Source: Erysipelothrix sp. (GTDB taxonomy: Bacteria; Bacillota_I; Bacilli_A; Erysipelotrichales; Erysipelotrichaceae). From it: a stretch of 64,000 nt of DNA. Made by a program: the position numbers and the translations under genes. Below the pieces are notes generated by a model. The model was not told where the DNA came from. It saw only the letters and a list, made by a program, of their open reading frames with translations, and made no database searches. Shown here piece after piece: positions 54,619 through 63,334 of the stretch. Numbering within the stretch: position 1 is the first letter of the stretch; each line of letters opens with the position of its first letter. Location of the stretch: assembly GCA_012841625.1 (NCBI GenBank), contig DUUI01000053.1, positions 16,509-80,508 on the forward strand. The letters run 5' to 3'.

Positions 54619-56462
54619 TAATCCTGATTCTCTCCTAGTGCGTTTATAACGTGATTTAAAATTGAGTAAGTATCTAATTGTGTTTCTTTTCTAATAGTAC
54701 TTTGAGACCCAAAACCAAAGAATTGTTTCGGGTACCCTAGAATATCCAATGTTTGTTTAAAGTCATTATTCTTCATAAACTTGGTAATATTCTGAGCTAA
54801 TGAACCTGCTTCATACTCTTGAGTAATGATAAAGTATGGAACATCATATTGTTTTAAATAGTACAGTAAGGATTCATCAATTAAGTTAATAAATCGGCAG
54901 TTAACGACCCAATAATCTAATTCGTTAGAATCTATTTTAGAGCCAATAACATCAATGCTAGGCCCAACCATAAATAAGACGGCTTTAGGGACCTCAGCTT
55001 TTGCTTTTAATAATTCCCATTGTCCAACTTCAAAATTTGGCTCAAATATCTCATTTAAAGTTCTAGCAACTTGGTCATACACCCTTAAAACAAATGGTCC
55101 CTTATGTTTAATGGAAAGTTCAAGTAGCTGAGCACTCTCATGACTATCTTTTCCTTGAGCAATCACCAGATTAGGAACTGCTGATAAGATTGGATATTCA
55201 AACAGCGAAGTTTGTACGCCTCCTTCTAGTGAATTAAGACCGGCATTAAAATCAAGCACAGTCATATCTAAATTCATATTCGAGACTTCATTAATGATAG
55301 GAGTTACGCGTGATGTTATTAATCTAGCATCAGCATAAATAATTGGCTTAAATCCTGCTAATGATAAACCACTACTAAATGAAATAGGATGATGTGATCC
55401 TGTTTCTACATGGTAGATTCTTTCACCCTTAATCTTATCTTTTAAATGGTTTAAAGTATTGACAATAACAATCTCTTTATTCCTGTTCTTTAATTCTTGA
55501 GTATAAAGATTAAGAATTGTTTCACTACGCCCCTGCCCTCTTGGATAATCAACCTTATGGGTACCAGTTTCTATATCAAACTTATTAAGTTTGACCCAAA
55601 GACCATCCTTATCATTATATGCTTCTTGATAGCCTTTCCCTTTAGAAGTTTTAAAATGTACGACAACAGCATCTGAACTGCTTCTGGCAAAGTTTAAAAC
55701 ACGTATAACATCTCTTACTGAATGGCCATCAAATGGGCCAGCATACTTAAATCCCAGTTCAGTAAAAAGATTCGTTGTTGTGACCGTTTTACTTAAATTT
55801 GTTGTAATGTTCTTTAAGCCTCTTTTAATTGGTCCAGTAATGACATTACCCTTATTAAAGAATTCAGACATATCATCTTTAAATCGAGTAATTGGTTTTG
55901 CTACCATCAAATTCTTTAAGCTGGTTGAGACACCACTTAAACTTTCCGAGGATTCATTATCATTGATAACAATGATAATTTTCTTTTTTGAGATACTGAT
56001 ATGATTTAAAGCTTCATAAATTTGTCCATTTTGAATTGATTCATTGGTTAATACAACAACAATATGATCAGCATCATTTTTCATCGATAATCCATATCCG
56101 ATTGATAAAGCTTGTCCAATATATGTTGCATCAAATGGATCATGAATTGATTCATTTTTACTCTGATAACCACTCAAGCCTTGTGTTTGACCTAGTAATC
56201 GAAAATCTTTCGCTCTTCCGGTTAGTATTTTATGAGTATATGCTTGATGTCCAGCATCAAATAAGATTTTATCGGTTGGTGAGTTAAACACCTTATGTAA
56301 TGCGATACTAAGTTCAACACTACTTAAATTACTTGCCAGTTGACCACCAGTTTTAGTGAGCGTATCAATCATAAAATCTCGAACATCTTGTGCTAGATTT
56401 TCGAGTTCTTTTACTGACAACACTTTAATAAAGGCTGGGGATTCAATCTTTAAAAGGTCCAT
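54618..56462 (-). CDS. Degenerate DXS-family (transketolase-like) protein
   Basis: A 614-residue, full-length homologue of 1-deoxyxylulose-5-phosphate synthase in the dxs position (ispA upstream, recN downstream). Retained: LHKVFNSPTDKILFDAGHQAYTHKILTGR, YEALNH, INDNESSE and KGKGY. Lost: the thiamine-diphosphate/Mg motif GDGALTGG is TNESIQNG (139-146); the catalytic Glu of AEQHA is Ser356 (GSHHP); GHSST is ATYIG; the substrate-binding DRAG and THQG region is DFNAG and VQTS. The frame is intact with normal overlaps, so it is not a decaying pseudogene by this evidence. It is very unlikely to be a working DXS. Function unknown; a structural or regulatory role, or a new chemistry, is possible. 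Confidence 0.85.
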   Translation of the reverse strand: MDLLKIESPAFIKVLSVKELENLAQDVRDFMIDTLTKTGGQLASNLSSVELSIALHKVFNSPTDKILFDAGHQAYTHKILTGRAKDFRLLGQTQGLSGYQSKNESIHDPFDATYIGQALSIGYGLSMKNDADHIVVVLTNESIQNGQIYEALNHISISKKKIIIVINDNESSESLSGVSTSLKNLMVAKPITRFKDDMSEFFNKGNVITGPIKRGLKNITTNLSKTVTTTNLFTELGFKYAGPFDGHSVRDVIRVLNFARSSSDAVVVHFKTSKGKGYQEAYNDKDGLWVKLNKFDIETGTHKVDYPRGQGRSETILNLYTQELKNRNKEIVIVNTLNHLKDKIKGERIYHVETGSHHPISFSSGLSLAGFKPIIYADARLITSRVTPIINEVSNMNLDMTVLDFNAGLNSLEGGVQTSLFEYPILSAVPNLVIAQGKDSHESAQLLELSIKHKGPFVLRVYDQVARTLNEIFEPNFEVGQWELLKAKAEVPKAVLFMVGPSIDVIGSKIDSNELDYWVVNCRFINLIDESLLYYLKQYDVPYFIITQEYEAGSLAQNITKFMKNNDFKQTLDILGYPKQFFGFGSQSTIRKETQLDTYSILNHVINALGENQD

Positions 56463-56470
56463 AGTCTCCT

Positions 56471-57316
56471 CTAAGTTTGACGGTTCATTAAGTATTCAAT
56501 CATATTGTAAATTTCAGAATTATTTAGATTCAACACTTGAAGCTCATTTCTTATTTCCTGATACAGAGAAGCAACTAACTCATTTGCTTCATCAATGCTT
56601 AAGAAATCCAGGGCAGTCACTTTTTTATTATCAACATCTGATCCAGTTGTTTTGCCTAATTCTTCTGTTTCTTTAGTTGCATCAAAGACATCATCCTGAA
56701 TTTGGAAAGCACGTCCACATTTATATCCAATTGATCTTAATGTTTCTCTATCACTTTCTTTATTAACTAAAATAGCAGCAGTTTCTAATGCGGTTGCTAG
56801 TAAGCAGCCAGTTTTTAAATCATACATTTTTAAAATTAAGTCTAAACTTTCAGCTTCTTTATTTTCTAATTCTAAATCAATTGATTGACCTAAAATCATT
56901 CCATTTAAGCCCGCTTGACGAGAAAATAATTCAACCAGTTTAACTTTAATATCATTGTTGTAAGTTGATGAGACGAGTGTTTCAAATGCTGCAGTTAATA
57001 ATGCAGAACCTGCCAAGACAGCATTTGCTTCACCAAAAACCTTGTGATTAGACAATTGACCACGACGATAGTCATCATCATCCATGGCTGGTAAATCATC
57101 ATGAACGATTGAATAGGTTTGAATAAGTTCAAGAGCTAATGCTGCATCAGTTCCTAAATAAGGATCATGACCATAATCCTTAATTAATGCAAGCATCAAC
57201 AAAGGACGAACCCGTTTACCTGGAGCTAACAATGAATAACTAGCTGATTCTAAAACTTTTGATGGCTCATACTGTGTCAGTATTTCCTGTAGTTGTTCAT
57301 TAATTAATTTCTTCAT
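56471..57316 (-). CDS. ispA: Polyprenyl diphosphate synthase (farnesyl/geranyl type)
   Basis: It condenses IPP with DMAPP/GPP, the first chain-building step of isoprenoid synthesis. The 281-residue protein has the first Asp-rich motif DDLPAMDDDDYRRGQ, AGSALLTAAFE, MILGQSIDLE and the second Asp motif QIQDDVFD. AAGGAGG site. It lies 8 bases upstream of the DXS-like gene and overlaps xseB. Confidence 0.95.
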   Translation of the reverse strand: MKKLINEQLQEILTQYEPSKVLESASYSLLAPGKRVRPLLMLALIKDYGHDPYLGTDAALALELIQTYSIVHDDLPAMDDDDYRRGQLSNHKVFGEANAVLAGSALLTAAFETLVSSTYNNDIKVKLVELFSRQAGLNGMILGQSIDLELENKEAESLDLILKMYDLKTGCLLATALETAAILVNKESDRETLRSIGYKCGRAFQIQDDVFDATKETEELGKTTGSDVDNKKVTALDFLSIDEANELVASLYQEIRNELQVLNLNNSEIYNMIEYLMNRQT

Positions 57317-57509
57317 TGGTTTCCTCCTTTTGGAACTCTTCGACTATTTTGTTAATACGTTTTTCGTATGATTTCAAATACGATTGTGTTTGAGTGGAAA
57401 GTTTTAATCCTTCCTCAAACAATTCTATCGATTTTTCTAGTGGCAAATCTTGATTATCTAATTCCTTTACGATGACTTCTAATCGAGCCATGGCTTCATC
57501 AAATTTCAT
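57300..57509 (-). CDS. xseB: Exodeoxyribonuclease VII small subunit
   Basis: A 69-residue helical subunit that binds XseA. The family signature MKFDEAMARLEVIVKELDNQDLPLEKSIELFEEGLKL covers its first half. It overlaps xseA by 4 bases and ispA by 17, the normal compact order. Confidence 0.95.
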   Translation of the reverse strand: MKFDEAMARLEVIVKELDNQDLPLEKSIELFEEGLKLSTQTQSYLKSYEKRINKIVEEFQKEETNEEIN

Positions 57510-58831
57510 ACACCCTCCTTCTTAACTTCGACGACAGTGTTCCCATCATGATACTTCAAGGTCATTGGTTTTTTTGGATCTATGTCATGGACACTTTTAA
57601 CCAAATGGTCACTCTGGTAACTCACTAGATATCCTTTTGACATAATCGTTAGTGGTGACTTCAAATCCAGTTGTGTTTTCAACAATTCAATACGCCGTTG
57701 TTCAGTCGACTGCCTCTCTTTAATTTTAGACAATATCTGTTGATTATACAAGTCTAAGTTCGCTTGATGACTTTTAGAAAAGCTTGAGATTTGAGTAAAT
57801 AAAGTGGACTGTTTCTTATCATACTCATTCACAATACTCTTGAATCGATACAAGAAATCATTAAGTTTATTCGAAGTCTCTTTACTGGCTAAATGATAAT
57901 CAGCTAATAACATACTTGGTCGTGATAGTAAGCTTTGATGATATAATCTATCAAAACCAGCCTGAGCTTGTTTATATCGAAGCAGTAATCGATTGACTAA
58001 TTGTTGTCCCACTTGAGTCACATTGACAAGAACCTCAGCGAGATGAGGCGTTGCTTGAAGTGCTGCATCGGTTGGTGTTAAACCCCTTTTGTCTGCGACA
58101 TAGTCTACAAGTGTGATGTCAATTTCATGACCTACTCCTGTAATAATAGGTGTTTTCATATTAAATATCGTCATAACTAAGTCAACATCATTAAAGGCCC
58201 ATAAATCTTCAAGTGATCCTCCGCCCCTAGCAAGTAGGATTACATCATGGTCATCTTCATCTGCTTGATTTAAGCGTTTTATTAACTGAGTGGCTGCTAA
58301 TTGTCCTTGAACAAGCGATTCATACTGAACTACATTGGCGACTGGCCATCTTGTTTGTAGTGTTTTTATGATATCTGCTTGAGCAGCAGATTGTGCACCA
58401 ACAACAACACCAATTGATAATGGATAAGTTGGTAATTCTTTCTTATGACTTTTATTGAAATAGCCTTGTTTATGTAATCTATCACGCAATTCTAGATACT
58501 TTTGATAAAGTGCCCCTTGGCCATATAAACTCATTTCATTTACTATAATTTGGACTTGCCCAGTCCCAGCATATACCGACATATGACCCTTGATTAATAC
58601 TTCATCACCTTGTTCGATTGGTGTTGAAATTTTTAGTGTTGCTGATTGAAACATCACACAATTAATCTTTGCTTTATCATCCTTTAAAGAAAAGTACCAG
58701 TGTCCAGCTCTTGATTTGGTTAAATTAGATATCTCCCCAACACAAGAAAGTGTTTGAAAATCTGGATGACTTTCTAACACATTTTTTAATTTTGAGACAA
58801 CTTCACTAATACCTAAAGGAGTTTGGCTCAT
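57506..58831 (-). CDS. xseA: Exodeoxyribonuclease VII large subunit
   Basis: A 441-residue single-strand-specific exonuclease catalytic subunit. The N-terminal OB domain contains VGEISNLTKSRAGHWYFSLKDDKAKINCVMF. The catalytic domain has DVILLARGGGSLEDLWAFND and TGVGHEIDITLVDYVADKRGLTPTDAAL. A long helical region and a short C-terminal segment (PLTIMSKGYLVSY) follow. Its ends overlap nusB and xseB by 4 bases. Confidence 0.97.
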   Translation of the reverse strand: MSQTPLGISEVVSKLKNVLESHPDFQTLSCVGEISNLTKSRAGHWYFSLKDDKAKINCVMFQSATLKISTPIEQGDEVLIKGHMSVYAGTGQVQIIVNEMSLYGQGALYQKYLELRDRLHKQGYFNKSHKKELPTYPLSIGVVVGAQSAAQADIIKTLQTRWPVANVVQYESLVQGQLAATQLIKRLNQADEDDHDVILLARGGGSLEDLWAFNDVDLVMTIFNMKTPIITGVGHEIDITLVDYVADKRGLTPTDAALQATPHLAEVLVNVTQVGQQLVNRLLLRYKQAQAGFDRLYHQSLLSRPSMLLADYHLASKETSNKLNDFLYRFKSIVNEYDKKQSTLFTQISSFSKSHQANLDLYNQQILSKIKERQSTEQRRIELLKTQLDLKSPLTIMSKGYLVSYQSDHLVKSVHDIDPKKPMTLKYHDGNTVVEVKKEGV

Positions 58832-59205
58832 ATATCTAAAACCTTATCTAATGTTGCATTAATAAGCTTGTAGGTATCATCCTGATCACCATAAGCCTTG
58901 CTTAATTCAACAGCTTCATTAATCAATGCTGTTTTAGGTGTAGCCATTATAATTGCCTCACCACAGGCTAATAAGAGAATTGCTTGTTCAATATATCCTA
59001 AACGTTCAAACTCCCATTCATAGAGTTCATCATTGATTAATTCAATGAGTTCATTCTTTTCTTTGAAAATATGAGCAATAACAGATTTAAACTCAGGTTC
59101 CAAGTGTAAAAAAGCATCTCGATCAATTTCTTGATTAATCGCTTCTCTTAATAATGTTTGATATACAAATATCATAGCTTTTTTTCGTGCTTTACGTCTG
59201 CTCAT
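58828..59205 (-). CDS. nusB: Transcription antitermination factor NusB
   Basis: A 125-residue helical protein of the rRNA antitermination complex, binding boxA RNA with S10. RRKARKKAMIFVYQTLL at the start and AILLLACGEAIIMATPKTALINEAVELSKAYGDQDDTYKLINATLDKV at the end are clear family matches. It follows asp23 after a weak terminator. Spacing to xseA is a 4-base overlap. Confidence 0.94.
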   Translation of the reverse strand: MSRRKARKKAMIFVYQTLLREAINQEIDRDAFLHLEPEFKSVIAHIFKEKNELIELINDELYEWEFERLGYIEQAILLLACGEAIIMATPKTALINEAVELSKAYGDQDDTYKLINATLDKVLDI

Positions 59206-59251
59206 AAATTCTCCGATTTCTTTTTTATTTTATCACATTCAACAATTAAAA

Positions 59252-59265
59252 AAGCCCTAAGGCTT
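59252..59265 (-). terminator. Weak hairpin between asp23 and nusB
   Basis: On the minus strand AAGCC / GGCTT with a TTAG loop is followed by TTTTTT. Only 5 bp, so likely partial readthrough into nusB. Confidence 0.55.
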
Positions 59266-59596
59266 ATTTTACAAACTGAAAACCAAGTACACTGACATCA
59301 ACTTGATCAGGATGAACATCGACCATTTGTTTAATAGCATCCATGATTTTATCCTGAATTAAACGGGATGTTCTTTCTGCATTCATCCCATAATTGTATT
59401 TAACATCAACATCTATTTTCAGTAATCCGTTCTTAGATAGCACCGCATTAATTCCTTTTTTAAAGCTGCTATCAATAATATGAACACCTTCAATCTCTTG
59501 CACAGTAATACGTGCAATCCATTCAAAGACTGAACGATTTACATGAATATCGCCAACTTCGTTTTCAAATTTAATTCCAAAATATTCTTGAGCCAT
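59264..59596 (-). CDS. Asp23/YqhY-family protein
   Basis: A 110-residue Asp23 family protein (YqhY/YloU). The domain spans most of the protein: DIHVNRSVFEWIARITVQEIEGVHIID, LKIDVDVKYNYGMNAERTSRLIQDKIMDAI and PDQVDVSVLGFQF. It sits just upstream of nusB, the yqhY place in B. subtilis, where this gene affects acetyl-CoA carboxylase. That role here is an inference from position. A GAGGTG site precedes the ATG. The ~58 bases before it hold a possible TATTAT -10 but no clear -35. Confidence 0.88.
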   Translation of the reverse strand: MAQEYFGIKFENEVGDIHVNRSVFEWIARITVQEIEGVHIIDSSFKKGINAVLSKNGLLKIDVDVKYNYGMNAERTSRLIQDKIMDAIKQMVDVHPDQVDVSVLGFQFVK

Positions 59597-59654
59597 ATTT
59601 ACACCTCACTTACTACAATATAATACACTATTTTTAAGCTTTTTTCATTGTTAA

Positions 59655-60566
59655 TTACTTATAGAACTGTCTGGTTTGTTCTTCATCTTCTTTCATTTGG
59701 TCAATTAACTCCGCAACAGTATCAAATTTTATTTCTGGTCGTAATAATTTTCTAAAAGACAATTGGATTTCCTCATTATAGATGGATTCATTAAAGTCTA
59801 AGATATATGTTTCAATAGATAACGGGTCACTTGTATTAAAAGTTAAGTTATGACCCACATTTGTCATGGCTGGATACCATGTCCCTTTTACCTTGATTTC
59901 TGTAATATAGACACCATCTTTTACTTCATGATATTCAGGTTTAGCTTTTAAATTGGCAGTCGGAAAGCCTATTTCTCTGCCCTTCTGATTCCCTGACACA
60001 ATTGTTCCAGAAATAGTAAAAGGTCTCGACAATAAATATTCCGCTTCATCAACTCGTCCTTCTTTTAAATAGCGAACAATTCGTGTTGTACTGATCTTTT
60101 CTTTTTGATAGTCAACTTCCTCGATAACTTCAACACTAAATAACTCTGGATATTCTTGTAGTGTTGACGAATTACCTGCTCCTCTAAATCCATATCTAAA
60201 ATCAAAACCACACACCAAATGTTTAACATTTAGGGCACCTAATACATTTCTAACAAAATCATCAGGGTTTTGACTTAGTAATTCTTTGTCAGAATGAAAG
60301 ATAATAAAAACTTCTATTCCTAATTCTTTAGCAATTTCAATTTTATCTTCTAGCGTCATAATATGCTTAATATCAGGATTATTTCTTAAAACAACGATTG
60401 GATCAGGATCAAATGTAATCAAAGCTGGTGTTAGCTCCTTCTTTTCTAATGCTTTTTCAACTAGTTGTTGATGCCCCTTGTGAAGTCCATCAAAAAAACC
60501 GATGCAAGCACTTAGTGGCTTCTGACTATCTATTGGTTGGTTGTAATACACATCTACTATTTTCAT
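59655..60566 (-). CDS. ribF: Bifunctional riboflavin kinase / FAD synthetase
   Basis: It turns riboflavin into FMN and then FAD. The 303-residue protein has the FAD synthetase domain (GFFDGLHKGHQQLV, ALITFDPDPIVVLR, GFDFRYGFRGAGNSSTL) and the riboflavin kinase domain (SGNQKGREIGFPTANL, YITEIKVKGTWYPAMTNVG). ATG at 60566 overlaps the truB stop (ATGA) and is spaced well from GAGG; the ATG at 60572 is too close. It acts downstream of RibU in this window. Confidence 0.95.
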   Translation of the reverse strand: MKIVDVYYNQPIDSQKPLSACIGFFDGLHKGHQQLVEKALEKKELTPALITFDPDPIVVLRNNPDIKHIMTLEDKIEIAKELGIEVFIIFHSDKELLSQNPDDFVRNVLGALNVKHLVCGFDFRYGFRGAGNSSTLQEYPELFSVEVIEEVDYQKEKISTTRIVRYLKEGRVDEAEYLLSRPFTISGTIVSGNQKGREIGFPTANLKAKPEYHEVKDGVYITEIKVKGTWYPAMTNVGHNLTFNTSDPLSIETYILDFNESIYNEEIQLSFRKLLRPEIKFDTVAELIDQMKEDEEQTRQFYK

Positions 60567-61405
60567 GTCCATAATCCTCGCTGACTTTTATATTCTTTTA
60601 AATCCTTATCGTATCGATAGATAGCTAGCGCTTTCCCCTTATGCGTTACTAGTACTTGATCACCAACAAATTGTTCTTTAATTCTCTTTCCACTATAAAC
60701 AATGAGTGGATCATCAATTTCAATTTGCGGGTAATGCGTTAATCCTTCTTCAATAGGAATTAGCGTTAAACGTCCTAACGCATCATCAATACTAACACAA
60801 TCATCAAGATTAAACTGCCCACAATGAGTTCTAACTAATTGTGACATGGTCCCAATTGTTCCTAATTTTGATGCAATATCTTCACAGAGTGTTCTCATAT
60901 ATGTCCCACTACTGACGAGGGCGCTAAAAGTGAATTCAGTATCACTGATTGATAATAATTCTATTTCAATTATTTCAATCTCTTGATAAATTGGCTCAAT
61001 CTTAATATTCTCGCGCTGATACTCATATAGTTTCTTTCCTTTGACTTTCTTGGCCGAAGTCATTGGAACTTGTTGGACTGATTTACCGATAAATCCTTCT
61101 AGAATAATTTTTAATTGATTGTTATCTATTTGATGAACACTATCGCTACTTTCAATAATATTCCCCCATACATCGCCCGTGTCTGTTTTAATTCCAAGCT
61201 TACATGTCGCTGTATATCTTTTAGTAGACATATCTAAATATGGTAAAACTTTTGTGGCACCTACTAAACACACTAAAACACCCGTTGCCTTAGGGTCAAG
61301 GGTGCCGGTATGTCCAACTTTAATGCGATACTTTTTGGATAATGCATTGACAACATCAAATGATGTCCAATCTTGTGGTTTGTTGATACAGATGATTCCA
61401 TTCAT
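60563..61405 (-). CDS. truB: tRNA pseudouridine-55 synthase TruB
   Basis: It makes pseudouridine 55 in the T arm of tRNA. The 280-residue protein has NKPQDWTSFDVVNALSKK, the catalytic Asp in GHTGTLDPKATGVLV and GTYMRTLCEDIASKLGT. It heads the minus-strand operon and is coupled to ribF. The promoter's -10 ends 6 bases before the ATG, so the mRNA is expected to begin at the start codon, with no ribosome-binding site. Confidence 0.96.
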   Translation of the reverse strand: MNGIICINKPQDWTSFDVVNALSKKYRIKVGHTGTLDPKATGVLVCLVGATKVLPYLDMSTKRYTATCKLGIKTDTGDVWGNIIESSDSVHQIDNNQLKIILEGFIGKSVQQVPMTSAKKVKGKKLYEYQRENIKIEPIYQEIEIIEIELLSISDTEFTFSALVSSGTYMRTLCEDIASKLGTIGTMSQLVRTHCGQFNLDDCVSIDDALGRLTLIPIEEGLTHYPQIEIDDPLIVYSGKRIKEQFVGDQVLVTHKGKALAIYRYDKDLKEYKSQRGLWT

Positions 61406-61411
61406 GGTCTT

Positions 61412-61420
61412 ATTATACCA
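61412..61420 (-). promoter_or_regulatory. Extended -10 promoter of truB, giving a leaderless transcript
   Basis: On the minus strand TGGTATAAT (TATAAT at 61412-61417) is followed by 6 bases and then ATG. The usual start 7 bases after the -10 falls on the A of the ATG. From 61421 to 61528 I see no further feature. Confidence 0.65.
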
Positions 61421-61528
61421 AATTCAGCACCTAGTAAGAAGAAGAATCAGTTGAGGATTGAAGAATACTAAACAATCAACACGCTTGAAACAAATATTGA
61501 AAGAAAATGTAACAAAAAGAGTAAAACT

Positions 61529-61556
61529 TGACATTTAATTTATATCAAGTAGAATA
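61529..61556 (+). promoter_or_regulatory. Promoter of the lysine riboswitch transcript
   Basis: TTGACA (61529-61534) and TAGAAT (61551-61556) with 16 bp between them, just upstream of the L-box. Confidence 0.75.
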
Positions 61557-61571
61557 CACAGTATAAAAGAT

Positions 61572-61737
61572 TAATAGAGGTAGCAGTGTAGATAAGTAAG
61601 CTCACGAGTTGGCAAACGTTGACTGGGCTGAAAGGCAATCACTGCCGAATTAAGGATTTGGGCACAAATCTTTGATGGGGTTATGAGGAATACTCATAAC
61701 ACTCCTTCCGCCTAAGGAAGAGGAGCTAGTTTGCTGA
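61572..61737 (+). promoter_or_regulatory. Lysine riboswitch (L-box)
   Basis: The conserved lysine-aptamer blocks occur in order: ATAGAGGTAGCAG at the 5' side, AGTAAG, then GGGCTGAAAGGCAATCACTG followed by GCCGAA, and a 3' GAGGAGCTAG closing the base stem. A Rho-independent terminator follows and the start codon is 53 bases after the aptamer. Lysine should switch off the importer. Confidence 0.88.
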
Positions 61738-61749
61738 TTTAAAATCATG

Positions 61750-61777
61750 GCCAGGCTAGTCCTGGTCTTTTATTTTG
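61750..61777 (+). terminator. Riboswitch-controlled terminator of the lysine importer
   Basis: GGCCAGG (61750-61756) pairs with CCTGGTC (61762-61768), with a 5-base loop and TTTTATTTT. Confidence 0.85.
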
Positions 61778-61790
61778 AAAGGAGCAAATT

Positions 61791-62609
61791 ATGCTTAAAA
61801 AATTGTTTATTACCACATTATTATTAGGATTTTTAGTTGGTTGTTCTAGTCCTGCTACAGATTCAAATGAATCACCCTTTGTTGTTGGAATGGAGTGTGG
61901 CTATGCCCCATTTAACTGGATACAATCAAATGAAGATGATGATGCTGTTTTTGTTGAAAGCTCAAATGGTTACTGTAAAGGATACGATGTGACAGTTGCT
62001 CAACATATTGCTGATGAATTAGGTCGTCCATTAGAAGTTAAAGTTGTCTCATGGGAAGGATTGATTCTTTCATTAAACTCTGGCTCAATTGATGCCATTA
62101 TCGCTGGAATGAGTTACACACCAGAAAGAGCAGAAGAAGTTAGTTTCTCAGAGCCTTACTATTTCTCAGATTATGTCATGATCGTACCTAGTGAGTCTGA
62201 TCTAGTTAATGCGACATCCTTGGCAGATTTTAGTGGAGCACGTATTGTCGGTCAAATGGGAACAAACTACGACACAATTATTGATCAAATTGAAGGTGTC
62301 AACCATTTGCCAGCATTAGGATCATATCCATTAATCGTTAATGCACTTAATAATGGTACAGCTGATGGAGCACCTGCTGAAAAGCCTACAGCTGATGCTA
62401 TTATCACAACTAATCCAAATTTATCAATCGTTGAATTTGAGGAAGGCAGTGGCTTTACTCAAAGTGAAGATGTTACAACAGAAGTTAGTATCGCATTAAG
62501 ACATGAAGACGAAGAATTATTACAACAAATAAATGAGATTTTATCTAGCATTGATCAAAGTCAACGGGACTCTTGGATGCAAGCCGCTATTGAAAGTCCA
62601 CAAGAATAA
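61791..62609 (+). CDS. Lysine (basic amino acid) ABC importer binding lipoprotein
   Basis: A 272-residue extracellular receptor of the SBP_bac_3 family. It has a lipoprotein signal (LLLGFLVGC, Cys at about 18). The ligand-binding region starts FVVGMECGYAPFNWIQ, and GYDVTVAQHIADELGRPLEVKVVSWEGLILSLNSGSIDAIIAGMSYTPER is the classic family segment. Substrate is inferred to be lysine from the riboswitch. AAAGGAG site. It is followed 2 bases later by the permease. Confidence 0.93.
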   Translation: MLKKLFITTLLLGFLVGCSSPATDSNESPFVVGMECGYAPFNWIQSNEDDDAVFVESSNGYCKGYDVTVAQHIADELGRPLEVKVVSWEGLILSLNSGSIDAIIAGMSYTPERAEEVSFSEPYYFSDYVMIVPSESDLVNATSLADFSGARIVGQMGTNYDTIIDQIEGVNHLPALGSYPLIVNALNNGTADGAPAEKPTADAIITTNPNLSIVEFEEGSGFTQSEDVTTEVSIALRHEDEELLQQINEILSSIDQSQRDSWMQAAIESPQE

Positions 62610-62611
62610 TC

Positions 62612-63334
62612 ATGTTTTCAAGAGCTTATGAAATATTTCTTAGTAATCAGAATCTCTTCTTAACTGGAATCCGAAACACTCTGGTGGTTTCATTAATCGG
62701 TACTGTCTTTGGTTTACTGATAGGTTTCCTGTTATCGATGGTGCGAAGCATAAAGATTGATGATAAAGATGTACTTGTAATTAAGATTCTAAAGAGAATC
62801 GCCATTGGTCTTGTAAATTTCTATATTGAATTTGTTCGTGGAACACCAATGATGGTTCAAGCTGTCTTCCTATATTACACTTTATATAAAGCAATAGGAT
62901 GGACACCAATGACTGCCAGTCTAATAATTGTTTCGTTTAACACAGCGTCCTATATGGCTGAAATCCTTCGTTCAGGCATACAATCCGTTGATAAAGGACA
63001 AACAGAGGCTGCATTAGCATTAGGGATGTCTCAAATGAAAGCATTCGTTAAGATTATCCTGCCTCAGGCACTTCGTAATTCATTCCCATCTATTGGGAAT
63101 GAATTCGTTGTGAATATCAAAGATACATCCGTTTTAAATGCAATCCAATTAACAGAACTGTACTACCAAGGCATATCCTATGCTGGTAGAACTTATCAAT
63201 TCTCAGAATCAATGTTAATCTTATTAATTATTTATTTTATACTTACATATACAACGACAAGACTTTTAGCTGTTATAGAAAAGAGTCTTCATAAAACCAA
63301 AGTAACGCAGGTAAGCCAACATGTCTCTAATTGA
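62612..63334 (+). CDS. Amino-acid ABC importer permease
   Basis: A 240-residue permease of the HisM/GlnP family. Hydrophobic segments run from about residue 20 onward. Signature pieces are [54 protein letters not shown] and the EAA region [25 protein letters not shown]. The end overlaps the ATPase start by 14 bases. Confidence 0.95.
   Translation: MFSRAYEIFLSNQNLFLTGIRNTLVVSLIGTVFGLLIGFLLSMVRSIKIDDKDVLVIKILKRIAIGLVNFYIEFVRGTPMMVQAVFLYYTLYKAIGWTPMTASLIIVSFNTASYMAEILRSGIQSVDKGQTEAALALGMSQMKAFVKIILPQALRNSFPSIGNEFVVNIKDTSVLNAIQLTELYYQGISYAGRTYQFSESMLILLIIYFILTYTTTRLLAVIEKSLHKTKVTQVSQHVSN

Noticed and set aside
54618..56462. DXS-like gene as a frameshifted pseudogene or assembly error
   Set aside because: The frame is open over 614 codons and key residues are replaced by scattered substitutions rather than by a shifted block, with conserved motifs on both sides.
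61421..61528. Possible small gene or RNA between truB and the lysine promoter
   Set aside because: No ORF with a ribosome site, no hairpin with T run and no promoter pair was found; treated as spacer.
61572..61740. T-box leader before the amino-acid importer
   Set aside because: No T-box sequence (TGGNACCGCG type) is seen; the blocks match the lysine L-box instead.
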